Part shown: positions 10,887 to 22,589 of the stretch, one piece after another
Layout of the letters: each line of letters opens with the position of its first letter
Position numbering within the stretch: the stretch's first letter is position 1
DNA from: Iris pallida
Lineage: Eukaryota; Streptophyta; Magnoliopsida; Asparagales; Iridaceae
DNA: 64,000 bases
Direction: 5' to 3'
Assembly: GCA_029216955.1 (NCBI GenBank)
Contig: JANAVB010016200.1
Location: 1,974,335-2,038,334, forward strand
Notes under the pieces: model-generated
Told to the model about the DNA's origin: nothing
What the model saw: the letters and a program-made list of their open reading frames with translations, nothing else
Database searches by the model: none
Translations under genes and position numbers: made by a program

Positions 10887-11397
10887 TATTCTATTATAAA
10901 TTCTAAAAAATAAGGAGGCATAATCTTAAATTGAAGATTCTATATTAATAATATATATGAAGGTTAAAAAATTTGTGTCCTTCCTTTTTCGGGTGTCTTG
11001 CACATCCTCTTGTGATGGTCCTAAAGGTAGGAAAAGGAGATGGGCTAGAAGAACTTGGGTTAACAAGTGCTTCTTGGACCTTGTTAGGTGTATCTTCTGT
11101 GTGGAAGTTGCGCATTTGGCCATAATCAATCAGGAATTTACACTGCTTGTGAGTTGCAATACTCTCGACATACATGCATAGTACATGCTGAAAACCTAGT
11201 TAAATTAAAAGAGAGTTAATTTCAAAAAAAAAAAAAAGAGAGTTGTCAGATTTGAGCATCTATGCTTCGACCCCCTTATATTCATCGACAAATCCAATAG
11301 CTTCTACCAGCCTATACTATACTACATATATACACGCTTATGCTTCCTCTTCTTCCTTCACCATCCCTACAACTCATCCATTGAGAAGGAACAAAAA
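10887..11397. other. 5' flank of the MiAMP1-like gene
   Basis: About 500 bases without a called gene. A 14-A tract lies near 11225-11238. A TATA-like tract (ACATATATAC, about 11323-11332) sits roughly 70 bases before the ATG, followed by a pyrimidine-rich stretch that could hold the transcription start. A short open frame at 10957-11181 resembles nothing I know and is not called. Confidence 0.4.
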
Positions 11398-11724
11398 ATG
11401 GCTGCTCTTCTTCGTAGCATGGGAATGCTCCTAACCGCAGCGATCCTAGCTTCCGGTACTGCAGTCGCTGAAGAGGATCGTTCGACGATGACATTTTACG
11501 GCGAGGGCGGCTGCAGCCGCGGATCCGACGTCGTGATGGGACCGGAGTGCGGCGTCTGCGTCGAGCTGCTGCCCGAGTTCAAGCAAGGGTTCAGGTTCCG
11601 GTACGGAGGACAGCCGTGCAGGCTCTATCATGAAACGGGATGTCTGGGCATACGCTTGCCCCTCGAGCAGGACGTGGATTTTTGCCAGCCCTTCGTGCAC
11701 AAAAGCATCTTCTTCTTCTGCTGA
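11398..11724 (+). CDS. Secreted MiAMP1-like antimicrobial protein
   Basis: A single-exon gene of 108 codons. Residues 1-24 form a signal peptide (hydrophobic core LLTAAILASG, cleavage most likely after AVA), so the product enters the secretory route. The mature part of about 84 residues matches the MiAMP1 family, known from Macadamia and adopting a beta/gamma-crystallin-like fold. The key match is the aromatic FRFRYGGQ..RLYHETGCLG block followed by PFVHKSIFFFC at the C-terminus. Family members are small, stable and inhibit fungal growth in vitro. Cysteines are at 39, 51, 54, 74, 82, 96 and 108: seven, where the prototype is remembered to have six. Cys74 (GGQPC) is the likely extra one. The coding sequence is GC-rich compared with its surroundings. 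The start is the only ATG that gives a full signal peptide; an in-frame ATG at residue 8 is possible but less good. No intron signature is seen. Confidence 0.85.
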   Translation: MAALLRSMGMLLTAAILASGTAVAEEDRSTMTFYGEGGCSRGSDVVMGPECGVCVELLPEFKQGFRFRYGGQPCRLYHETGCLGIRLPLEQDVDFCQPFVHKSIFFFC

Positions 11725-11862
11725 GATTAGCTAGGGTTTTCGTGCTCTTGAGAAATTAGAGGACTCGGCTCCTTGTTCTCCCTCGTCCGGTCCTCCTGAC
11801 GAGATCTGCTGTATATACAATAATTGTTGCATTTCAAGTTGCTTGTGAAATTCAACATTCGT
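11725..11862 (+). other. 3' UTR of the MiAMP1-like gene
   Basis: Follows the TGA stop and includes an AATAAT at 11819-11824 that could act as a polyadenylation element. It ends where the MITE nest begins, with a 38-bp segment (11825-11862) that recurs at 14136-14173. Confidence 0.45.
11825..11862. repeat. 38-bp direct repeat, left copy
   Basis: Matches 14136-14173 with two mismatches (core TTGCATTTCAAGTTGCTT). The pair brackets the whole MITE cluster behind the MiAMP1-like gene. Confidence 0.8.
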
Positions 11863-11924
11863 CCAAACTATTCGTCCGCGACAACTGATGTGACATATTA
11901 AATAATATTATGTGTTATTTAACA

Positions 11925-13467
11925 TAGGATGTACAGCGATCGGTGGTTAACCTATTTGGTCACAACCGCAGGCAAACTAATGTTAGGGGTGCAACTTGGA
12001 CGGGTTGGGTCAGGCTTGGGCTCAATCCGAGCCCAACGGATGAATGATAAGCCTAGTCAACCCAAGCCCAATCCGACCTCGCGTTCAACATATGAAGTCC
12101 AAAACCGAGCCCGGAGAAAGCTCGGGTTGGGTCGGGTCCATCGGGTTTATCGGACTCTAATATAATATTTAAAATAATTTTAAACTAATATTATACATAT
12201 AATCAAATAGCAATCAACCACCAATCATTACAAAATACAAATTGACATAAGATTTAAAAGGAGTTGAAGAGTTTGGTTGCAAAATTTAGGGTTTAAATTT
12301 TTTATTTAAAAAGTATGAAACAATATATACATGAATTATATGAATGTCGGATTTCGGTTATTTGGGCAACCCGACACGTGAACCCGAGCCCAACCGATTT
12401 TTAATCGGGTTCAAATATTTTAACATGAACCCAAGCCCGAGCACAAGTAACTTCAACCCTAACCCAACCCATTAGCGAGTTTATCCGATCGGGCTCGGAT
12501 TTATTCCGCCCGAGTTGCACCCATAACCAAAGTTAATCGGTTTGAAAATAATCAGAATCGAACCAAACCAACCAACTGGTTGGTTCAGTTTTAAAACCGA
12601 CTAACTTGGTTCGACTTGAGTGATCGATTTGTTGTAAAGTATGAAATAGAACATCTACTACCAATGTTCAAAATAAATATGAAATAGAACATTTACTACC
12701 CATGTTTCTAACACCTTTTTTATAGCTCCTGAATGTATTCGCAATCTCCTTCCCCAGAAGAGTACGGGTGGGATACCCCCACAGAGTTCTTAATGAATAA
12801 AGATGACATTCCTTCTCAAAAAAAAAAACTTATATTGAAATTAAGTCTTTGCCTCTAACCGATTAGGAGTTTGTCTTGTGAGCCATAATAAGCTTGTTTT
12901 GTTTCTGAAGAGAAACAACTACTTGAAGCTGGATTAAATGCTTTCAAAATTTACAATGTTCATGTCCGGATGATAAATCTAGAGAATCATAAGTTGACCT
13001 GCCAACAAAAACAGATATGCACCTGCACTTGAAAGAAACAGTTGCATGATATTTAATATTAAATACCTCCCTTGTCATCCTCAGATTCAATCTTCAATTC
13101 CCACAGGACTAGAGATGCCGGTAGTAAAGTATCAGTGATCATTGACAGAAAAATTAACCACAACATCAGCTATTACATGTTTGTAAAATATGAGTGACCA
13201 TAGAATTAGAGTTACTTTAGCTAAAGTATCATGTTTGTAAAGTATTAGCGATCATGTTTGTAATTGATAGAAAACTGAACTATCACTATTAGTGGCGGGT
13301 TTAGTTCGATTCGGATCTAAATGGCTTTTGGAATAAGCAAACCGTAGCCGAACGTAACTGATAGGTTATTTAAAAATTTCAGCCGAAACAATTCTGTCGG
13401 ACTATCGATTCGGTTAAAAATCGATTGGTTCGATTTGGTTGGTTTGACCTATATGTGCATACCCCTA
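11925..13467. mobile_element. hAT-type non-autonomous element, itself interrupted
   Basis: Ends TAGGATGTACA and, on the other strand, TAGGGGTATGCACA. It is flanked by an 8-bp TSD, ATTTAACA (11917-11924) and ATCTAACA (13468-13475), which differs at one base. The TSD halves align to one uninterrupted segment of MITE X copy 1, which confirms the insertion. The interior is rich in 'ggttcggtttggtt'-type sequence typical of plant hAT MITEs and has no transposase. A second hAT element sits inside it at 11984-12525. Confidence 0.7.
11984..12525. mobile_element. hAT MITE nested in the previous element
   Basis: 542 bp with terminal inverted repeats TAGGGGTGCAACT and complement TATGGGTGCAACT, and imperfect 8-bp flanks ACTAATGT / ACCAAAGT (6 of 8). 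Subterminal 'gggttgggtcgg' and its complement 'acccaaccc' strengthen the palindromic structure. No coding content. Confidence 0.75.
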
Positions 13468-13722
13468 ATCTAACATGACAGCTGACATGACAAATTCTAA
13501 CCAAAAAAATTAATTACCCAAATTTTTAATGGTAATATTAATTTTAATTTTAATCTTAATATTAATGTTAATGTTAATTTTAATTTTAAAAAAATTTATG
13601 TCAGCTACCATATTAACCGTCATGTCAGCCGTCTCATAAGGAGAAATAATTTGGAGGAACATTTTGGAGGGATGAATAACATTATTATTTGATATATAGT
13701 TATTGTTACTTGTATATCCGTA

Positions 13723-14070
13723 CTAAATTATCCTAATGGTACCCTCAATATGGTGTTAGAATATTTTCAGCACTTAAATTTTCTCTGTTCAATTTTGATA
13801 CCCAACTTTATAAATTGTTCTTTTGAAACATATTTTGTTAATTTTGAAGCATATCGAATCCTACTTCAAAAGAATATCCAGCAATAGAAGTATTTAAATT
13901 ACATTTGTGTACTACAAGCTATGCGAAAACTGTTTCGATGTGTTTCAAAATTGACGAAAAATGTTTCATAAGAACAATGTATAAAGTGGGATGCTAAAAT
14001 CGTACAATAAAAAATTAAGGTGTCAAAAATATCTTAACGTCATAATTAGAATATCTTTAGAATAATTTAG
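13723..14070. mobile_element. Foldback MITE with long inverted repeats
   Basis: The two halves are imperfect inverted copies over most of their length. It begins CTAAATTATCCTAATGG and ends with the complement of CTAAATTATTCTAAAGA; matching inner blocks are 'attgttcttttgaaacat' and complement 'attgttcttatgaaacat'. The arms are about 150 bp each around a short centre, so the RNA or single strand would form a long hairpin. No certain TSD; similar 26-bp segments (13694-13719 and 14077-14103) lie just outside. Confidence 0.7.
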
Positions 14071-14135
14071 CGTTGTCTATGGTTATTGTTCCTCGTGTAT
14101 TCGCAATCGTATAATATCTTCTATTTTGACTCCAC

Positions 14136-14173
14136 TGTTGCATTTCAAGTTGCTTTTGAAATTCAACATCCGT
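14136..14173. repeat. 38-bp direct repeat, right copy
   Basis: Right partner of 11825-11862. Between this copy and the hAT left end (14277) there are about 100 bases of host-like sequence with no gene. Confidence 0.8.
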
Positions 14174-14829
14174 GTGTCATTGTTTTTAAATTACTTCTAG
14201 ATTGTCATATTCAAGGTGGAGTTGGAAGTATTTTCATAAGGTGGTCATTCTCCATATGGTGGTCGGGAGTCAGACGTAGGGAGGAGTATTCGGTCTAATC
14301 TATTTCAACCGAACAGAAATTTTGTAAACCGAATAAATCAGTTCCAGAAAAAAAAATACAACCGAAATCGAACCGAATTAAGTGAGGACCGATTTAGACC
14401 GAACCGAAATAATTGGTTCGGTTCATTCGGTCTAGTCGGTTTATTCGGTTGGGCCATTTTTCATAATTGGCCGGACCAAAAGTTTGATTTGTGGGATTTA
14501 AATAAAAAAAATTTAAGTCAAAATATCCAAAATTACACCCAAAGAAACATTGCTTAGTACAAAAACAAACACAGCTGGGCCGAGCCCCATAATCGGTCTT
14601 TAAATATTAAAAAAAATAAAACAATATACAAAATTGCACCCAAAAACTGCTTGTAATTATATACGACAGTACACACAACAGTACAGTTAACTTTGACAAA
14701 TAAATATACATGTAAATCCAGCCCTAGTTGAATATACAAATGATACAGCCACACAGCTAGCTTGCTGGAGCAATACAAAATGATACAAATGATACAACTC
14801 ATAATTACAGCAAGCTAGCTGGGCCGAGC

Positions 14830-17393
14830 TGTCACTTCCCGCTCCCGGAATACGTATTCTAAATACATGTACTGCTGGAATGTATTTATTTAATATTTAT
14901 CATGTATTGTTCTGTATTTAAATTCTTTTAATTTTTTGCTAATTATTTTTCTGCATTTTACTTTCTGTATTTTACTTTCTGCTTTGCTTTTGGGTTCGGT
15001 CCGAGTTGGTTTATTTTTCGGCCTTGGATGGTTCAACATGAACCCAACTCCCCACCTACCACCACTCCTTCATTTAAAAGCCCCATCCCCTTTCTCTCTC
15101 TCCATTATTTCCTCTCATTTCTCTTCTTCTTCCTCATAACTCCCCTACCAACCTAGGAGGACTAGGCAAGTGCCAACTTGCTTCTTCATGGATTTTCATT
15201 TTTGTTGTTCCATTGTCTTCCTCTCAAGATTTTTAGATACTTTAGTACTTAGCATTTTCGATTTCTATGGCTCACTTCATGTAGATCTAAGTTTAATTTA
15301 TTTTTGAAATTTTTAGGTTTTGATATAGTAACTTTGTTATTTTTCAAGTTTTGATGGTTCCATGTTATAGGAAATTTGATTCTACCCATTTTGACTATTG
15401 GAAGTCCTGATTTCGACTTATTTTGAGTGATTTATGGTCTTTTTGGTTCATGCGTTTTCATGGCCATTAGAGGCTGATTGGAGAAGATGAGCAGTACATG
15501 CTGTTTCTGGCGCATGCTGTTTCTGGCGCATGCTATTTTCTGGCGTATGCTGTTTCTGGCGCATGCTGTTTCTGGCGCATGTTGTTTCTGCCGCATGCTG
15601 TTTTCTGCCGCATGCTGTTTCTGGCGCATGCTGTTTTCTGGCGCATGTTGTTTCCTAGCGCATGCTGTCTCTGACGCATGCTGTTTTCTGGTGCATGCTG
15701 CTTCTAACGCATGCTGTTTCCTGGTGCATGTTGTTTCTGGCGCATGCTGTTTCTAGCGCATGCTGTTTCTGGCGCATGTTATTTCCTGGCGCATGCTGTT
15801 TTCTGGCACATGCTGTTTCCTGGCACATGCTGCATGAACTTCCATAATTTCTCGAGCCTTTTGACTAATTCTTGTTCCGAATTAACATTGATTGATATTG
15901 ATTGTGACCTTGACTAATAATTGATCATGCGTTCCTAGTTGGAACTAAGAGACTGGCTAGTCGTCTTATTGAATTGAATGAATGAGACACGTTCATATTA
16001 ATTATGAACTATTGTAATCGATTGGCCGATCCCGAATATTGGCATACAGGCATATGCAGGCTTCAATTTATTTATTTCTCTATAAAAAGCAGCATGTGTA
16101 CTTTATGGTCAAGGCATGATTATTCTGTGGCTAGTTTTGATTGTTGCATTACGCTATGTAAGACCTACAATCTAACCGCATGGGTATCGTTGTAGAGATG
16201 TACATATCGTACCCCGTACGAAAGTACTCATTCTGAATGACCATGATCCATGGCATGGGATTTCACTCAACATAGAGGCTATTAAGTTAAATAAAATGAT
16301 GATTGCATGGAGAGAACGGATTCCCGAGTTCTTACATGACAGCCCTCTTTGGGACTATTAAGTGCCCGACAGGCCGGCTGGTTCCCACAGATACTGCAAA
16401 TCTGCCACACGGGCAGGGAGTGGTATCTGCTTATATTATTTATTGTACATTGTATATTAACGACGAGCGTCCCGCTGGGACTCGTCTAAATACATGATTG
16501 GCGCAATTGATTGATTGGATAAACTAGCCTTGCTTGCACATAAGAAGAACTAAGGAATCCTTTATTGCATAATTTCAGGATAACTTGGAACTCACAGTAG
16601 CAAGCCGTAGTAGTTGCATGGCCGTTTAAATTGATTTGTTTGTGTGTTGTACCTACTCTGTTACTTAACTGAGATGACCATAATGTCAGGACATGACGGG
16701 CCAATTTCTGTCCTTGTTTGGTTGGGAGGTTGGTTCGAAGTGTCGTGATGTTATGTGAATCCCAGTGGCAAGCAGAGATCTACTTATCATATTCTCTTAT
16801 TACTGGTTTTAATTCCTCATATCGTGCTTCCTTGCGGTACTTGCTATTAGAGGTCTAACCTCTCTGGTTTTGTATGGCCAGATTTAGAGCCGGTTCCCGA
16901 GGACTCAGCTTACTTCCACCTCCAAGATGGTCAATACTAGAAGGATGATCGCAGGAGGACTCGAGTGGGTTCTTTACTTTCTCGCTCGTTTTGTTACTTA
17001 CTTTATATTTTGTCGTTTGGCACCGACATGTTTGTCGAATTGTCTTCTACTTACTTTCACATAATTGTAATTAAGTCAGACTGCAGCTGATAAAAATTGT
17101 GTATACTTTGCTACATCATCTGGCTATGTTTTGTAAAGCCAGATATCGAGAATATTTTGATTGAGCGTTTGGGACGCCTTACTGCTTTATCTTACATGTT
17201 CTCTATTTCTGTTTCATGTTTGAATGATTGAGACAATAGATGTGAAGTGACCATAGTATGACTTTCATGTAGTATGCACCCCCTCGTCTTATTAGACAGC
17301 ATTGATCGTATTATACGGTATTCCTCTACCCGTAATACGTAGCTGGCTGAGTCATTCCCCCGCTCTCCAGTATTCTGGTTCTGGGACGTGACA
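14830..17393 (+). repeat. 5' LTR of element D (2,564 bp)
   Basis: TGTCACTTCCCGC ... GGGACGTGACA. A TTTAAAAG box followed by a pyrimidine-rich tract near 15074-15110 is a candidate core promoter. The tandem array at 15497-15833 has 20 units. Confidence 0.95.
15497..15833 (+). repeat. 16/17-bp tandem array in 5' LTR of D (20 units)
   Basis: Units of the form CATGCTGTTTCTGGCG, with 16-bp and 17-bp (TTTT or TTCC) variants; I count 20 full units plus a partial. They create open frames rich in 'CCFWRMLF' on + and 'MRQKQHAPE' on -, which are artefacts of the repeat. Confidence 0.95.
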
Positions 17394-17708
17394 AGGTTTT
17401 AGTGGTGGCCTATGCAGGTCTGATTTCAGACTTGTGGGGTATTTTAATAGGATGTCTCAATCACACATGTTCTCTCTTGATCTCATAATTCGTTGATTCT
17501 CAACTCCAGCTTGACATTCCAGTATCCCTTGACTTCATTGATCCTTCATGTCCGGTCGTTTGATTGTTCTTTTGTCCCTTTTCTTAGGGGCACCTCGTCT
17601 GCACCTGTCAGAGCTGGACAGCAACAACATGGATAGCAACATGGACAACAAGACCAGGTTGGTCAGCAACAAGGGCCGGTACTAACTCAGGAGACTATCC
17701 AGGAAGAA
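17394..17708 (+). other. Leader of element D
   Basis: Begins AGGTTTTAGTGGTGGCC, which resembles the leader of element E (AGTTTTTGTGGTAGCCC at 46517). A TGG-starting segment here may be a diverged primer binding site. The gag frame appears to reach into this stretch (in-frame TAG at 17634-17636). Confidence 0.45.
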
Positions 17709-20700
17709 GTGATGGTAGAAGCAGCAGCTGGATCGCAGTATCCGGATGTTCCACCACCACCAACAGTTCCACCTACCCCTACGGAAGTAGATACACCGGC
17801 CCTTCTGGAGATCATGAGAGGGATGATGGCTACTCAGCAACACCAGATGTTAGCCCAGCAGCGCATGCACGCTCAGTTACAGAAGCAGAATGTACTACTC
17901 AATCAAAGGTTGCAGACAGCTTTGGAAAGAGGGACAAGGCCAGATTCAGGAGCATCAACCAGATTTTGCAAGTTCAACCCCCGCCGTTACGAGACACAGA
18001 AGATGCCATCTCAGCAGATACGTGGCTTAAGGATATTGAGGCTATTTTGACGGCAGCTAAGGTACCAACAGAAGAACGTGTGGATCAGGTGAAGTTGTTA
18101 CTTCAAGATCTCGCACGTGATTGGTGGGAATCAGAAGAAGTAGGCATCAGACGTCCTGTTTCTTAGGACGATTTTACTGCAAGATTCAAGATAAAGTACT
18201 ATGGAGTTGTGGCGCAGTTTGAGCTGCAACAGAAGTTTATCAACCTCAAGCAGGCCGGCAAGACGGTAGATGCTTATACAGCGGAGTTTTGCAGATTGAG
18301 TAGGTTCGCCCCAGAGATGGTAGCAACGGAGAGCCAGAGGGCTATGAGGTTCCAGCAAGGGTTTCATCTTGAGATCTTGCAATTGATAGAGGGGCACAAT
18401 TATCAGACTTTCGATGAGGTATTGACGACAACCCGAAGGCATGAGATCACCATTCAGAGGATCACGGCAAGGACTGGAGGTCAGAAGAGATACCACAGTC
18501 AGATTGAAGGAGGAGGGGGAGCAGCGCCCCGAATAACAGCACCATCCCTTGGCATTCGCATCCACGATGTGGTAATGCGAGGGCCAGCACCACCACCAAG
18601 GCAGCAACAGCAACAGAGAAAGAACTAGCAACCCCCAGCGGGCTGCACTTATTGTGGGAAGGTAGGGCACACTAGAGATGTGTGTCGGACATTGAACGGA
18701 CAGTGTTTGATATGTGGAAATCCAGATCATCGGGTTACCACATGTCCCATGAATTCGAGGTCAGGAGGGCCAGTGCAACAATTTTCTGCTCTGTCAGCAC
18801 CAGGGGCAGGCCAGTATCGAGGACCAGCAGTAGCAGTGAGACCGTTGGCACAACACCCGTTCATGACACAGGCTCAGATGTTTCGGCAGCAGGGACTGCC
18901 GATGCAGCAACACCAGCATAGACCACCCCAGCATCTTCAAGGCAGGGGCCAGCAGCAGCACCAGGCTAGGCCGTAACATGGGAACCAACAAGGAGGTCGA
19001 GGGCAGGCATTCACTCTGTCCTTGGAAGAGGCATTAGCATCGGGAGATGTTGTGGCAGGTAACATTCTCGTCGCCTCATATCCCGCAGTAGCATTGTTTG
19101 ATTTAGGAGCATCACACTCATTTATATCTACACAATTTGCAATACGGCTAGGAATGGAATTCGAGGCATTGCCAGGGAGGTTAAATATACTCACTGGCAA
19201 TGGGCTCCTAGGAGTTAGTAGAGTTATTCTAGCATGTAGCGTTGTAGTTTGCGGGCATTCCTTACCCGCCCGGTTGATAGAATTTTCTGTTGGAAATTTC
19301 GACGTTATCTTAGGCATGGACTGGCTGAAAGACAGTCATGCGACAATAGATTGTCGTAGAGGGAGTGTATCTTTTGATATTTCAGGCATGAAGCGGTTCA
19401 CCCTAGTCAGATCAGTGGCAACTCAACAAGAGCAGGGAGTAGTGACGGCAATGGAAGAAGTTCAAGTTTCGAAGGTAGTTGAAGAGTTTCTGGACGTATT
19501 TCCCGAAGAACTTTCAGGTCTACCACCGGTTAGGGATATTGAGTTCAGCATAGAATTGGTACCTGGAACTAAACCGATATCAGATCGAGTTTACAGAATG
19601 GCAGATTCAGAACAGGCCAAGGTATATCAGCACATAGAGGAACTGAAGGAGAAGAAGTTCATCCAAGCTAGCATATCACCATGGACAGCACCAGTAGTAC
19701 TTGTGGGGAAGAAGGATGGGTCATCGAGATTATGCATCAATTACAGGAAGCTTATCGCGGCAACAGTAAAGAACAAGTACCCACTACCCAGGATCGACGA
19801 CTTGTTTGATCAGTTGAGCAAAGCTAGAGTTTTCTCTAAGATAGATCTTCATTCAGGGTATCACCAAGTAAGGGTTCGGAAGGAGGATATTCCCAAGACA
19901 GCATTCAGGTCAAAGTATGGGCATTATGAATTCTTGGTAATGCCGTTTGGTTTAACCAATGCTCCAGTAATATTTATAGATTTGATGAACAGCATCTTTA
20001 TGCCGTACTTAGATAAGTTTGTCATTGTGTTTCTTGACGACATTCTCGTATACTCTGCTAGTAAAGAGGAGCATGAAGACCACCTCAGAAAAGTGTTACA
20101 GGTTCTGAGAGAGAACCAGTTGTATGCCAAGCTCAGCAAGTGTGAGTTTTGGTCGAACCATATTTCATTTTTGGGTCACATCGTATCAGGAGCTGGAGTA
20201 GCAGTGGATTCCAAGAAGGTAGAAGCAGTAGAGAGTTGGCCAGTACCCAAGACCGTAGCAGATGTGCAGATTTTCTTGGGAATGGAAGGATATTATAGGA
20301 GATTCGTAGCAGACTTTGCAAGACTTTCAGTATCCATGACCCGCTTGACACGAAAGGATGTACCATTCGTCTGGTCAGCAGAATGCCAGGCATCATTTGA
20401 GAATCTGAAACAGAAGTTGATATCAGCACCTATCCTTACATTGCCAGTTGGACCCGGAGGTTTTACTGTATATTGTGATGCGTCAGGTAAAGGACTTGGA
20501 TGTGTCCTCATGCAACATGGAAAGGTGATAGCGTATGCATCTAGGCAACTTCGAGACCACGAGAAGAATTATTCAACTCATGACTTGGAGTTGGCAGCAG
20601 TAGTGTTTGCTTTGAAGTTATGGAGGCATTATTTATATGGTGATCGAGTGGACATGTACACAGACCACAAAAGTCTGAAGTACATCTTTACTCAGAAGGA

Positions 20701-22468
20701 GCTGAACATGAGGCAGAGAAGATGGTTAGAGCTGATCAAGGATTACGACGTAGAGCTTCAGTATCATCCAGGCAAGGCTAATGTGGTAGCAGACGCTCTT
20801 AGCAGGAGAGGCGGCACATTTATGTTGACAACACAGAGGCATATCTTAGAAGACCTTCAGGAGATGGACATCGAAGTTATACTTTCTAGTGATGTAGGAG
20901 TTCTAACAAGTCTACAAATTTAATCCGACTTGGTAGACAGGATCAAGGCAGCTCAGGCGCAGGACCCAAGGATTCAGAAGCTTAGGACAGAATGTGAGTC
21001 AGGACTCAGGAAGGAGATGAGAATTCATGAAGATGGTACACTTAGGTTTGGCTTACGTCTATGTGTGCCTAGTGGAGATATCAGACAGGAGGTTATAATG
21101 GTAGCTCACAGTTTCCAGTATTCTGTACATCCTGGAGGGACCAAGATGTACCAAGATATCAAGCAGCACTTCTGGTGGAACGGGATGAAGAGGAAGATAG
21201 CTAGATTTGTTTCCCGTTGCTTGGTATGTCAGCAAGTGAAGGCAGAACAGCAGAGGCCAGCTGGGTTATTGCAACCGCTTCCTATTCCGGAATGGAAATG
21301 GAAACATATTACAATGGACTTTGTGACCGGTTTACCGAGGTCACCAAGTGGTAAAGATGCCATTTGGGTGATAGTAGATCGGCTTACGAAGGTGGCACAC
21401 TTTCTTCCTTTCAGAGTAGGACAATCTACAGAAAAGTTGGCAGAGTTGTATATGCAACAGATAGTCAGGCAGCATAGAGTTCCTGTCAGTATTGTGTCAG
21501 ACAGAGATACCCATTTCACATCACATTTCTGGAAGAGCTTACATCATATTTTGGGCACCAAGTTAAGATTTAGCACGGCTTACCATCCACAGATGGACGG
21601 ACAATCAGAAAGGACAATTCAGACTTTAAAGGATATGTTACGAGCTTGCACTTTAGATTTTGGAGGATCTTGGGAGAGCCACCTGTACTTAGTCGAATTC
21701 TCATACAACAAAAGTTATCAAGCCAGTATCCAGATGGCGCCATTTGAAGCACTATATGGTAAGAAGTATAGGTCGCCACTGGCATGGGATGATATCGGGG
21801 AGAGGAAGATGCTAGGTCCAGAAATGATTGTCCAGACAGTTGAATTGGTTAAGGGAATTAGATAGCGACTTCGAGTTGCGCAGGATCGGCATCGTCATTG
21901 GGCGGACCAGCATCGTAGGCCGCTAGAGTTTTCTGTTGGGGACCACGTGTTCTTGTGGATCTCACCTACCCGTGGGGTCATTAGATTTGGCGTTCGCGGG
22001 AAGTTGAGTCTGTGGTACGTGGGCCCGTTTGTTATCCTTGATAGGATAGGCGATGTTGCTTATCGTTTATCTCTTCCACCATCGTTACGAGAGGTGCATG
22101 ACGTATTTCATGTATCTCAGTTGCGAAGGTATGTATCGGACCCAAGCCATATCCTTGATCATTCTGAGCTGGTTGTTGGTACCAACCTATCTTACGAGGA
22201 GCAGTCTGTATCAATCTCGGACCGAAGAGAGAAGATACTCAAAAACCGAACAATTAGCCTTGTCCGAGTTGCTTGGGGTCATCACTCATTAGGAGAGTCA
22301 ACGTGGGAACGTGAGGATGATATCCGATCACGGTATCCATATCTGTTTGACTTACAAGATATATTTTTTCCCGTGTACCTTGATTGTCTTAAACCCCTCA
22401 TGCTTGTCACCCTATGGATAGAACTACTTGATATCGTAGATTGTTATTATAGATATGCTATCTGCTAG
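17709..22468 (+). pseudogene. Gag-Pol polyprotein of element D, inactivated
   Basis: Gag (17709-about 18630) is followed by two CCHC knuckles, CTYCGKVGHTRDVC (18644-18685) and CLICGNPDHRVTTC (18704-18745). The aspartic protease has DLGA at 19100-19111, where D-S/T-G-A is expected. RT carries FLDD at 20030-20041, and RNase H starts at [12 protein letters not shown] (about 20464). The integrase has an HHCC finger (about 21100-21230) and a DDE core. A chromodomain lies near 22200-22350 (WGHHSLGESTWERED). One frame runs from 17966 to 22468, 1,501 codons, broken only by stops at 18164, 18626, 18974, 20921 and 21863; gag enters from another frame through a one-base shift near 17970. In life it would package, copy and integrate the element RNA; the chromodomain is thought to guide insertion to heterochromatin. 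Confidence 0.95.
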
Positions 22469-22589
22469 TTAGCATTGAAGAATGATTGCTTGCTCAAGTT
22501 TCTTGTACCAAGATTAGCTTAGTTTTGATATTCCTATCCTGCTTGGATTTAAAATTTCGAGGACGAAATTTTTCTAAGGAGGGTAGAGA

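Larger units (their letters stand above)
11863..13682. mobile_element. MITE X, copy 2, split by nested hAT elements
   Basis: Outer parts match MITE X copy 1: on the left 'ttaaataatattatgtgt' and on the right 'aaattaattaccca', the AT-rich core, and the terminal TTTGGAGGGATGAATAACAT followed by TA at 13683. The left terminus is degraded (ATTCGTCC...). The middle, 11925-13467, is a hAT-type insertion. Without that insert this copy is about 270 bp, so it is somewhat shorter than copy 1. Confidence 0.65.

Noticed and set aside
15497..15833. Regular array that could suggest a CRISPR
   Set aside because: Units are contiguous with no unique spacers, the setting is a plant retrotransposon LTR, and no cas gene is present.
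15478..15847. Open frames of 61-92 codons rich in CCFWRMLFLAHAVS on + and MRQKQHAPE on -
   Set aside because: They are translations of the 16/17-bp tandem array of LTR D and recur at 23190-23790; no start context, no conserved protein.
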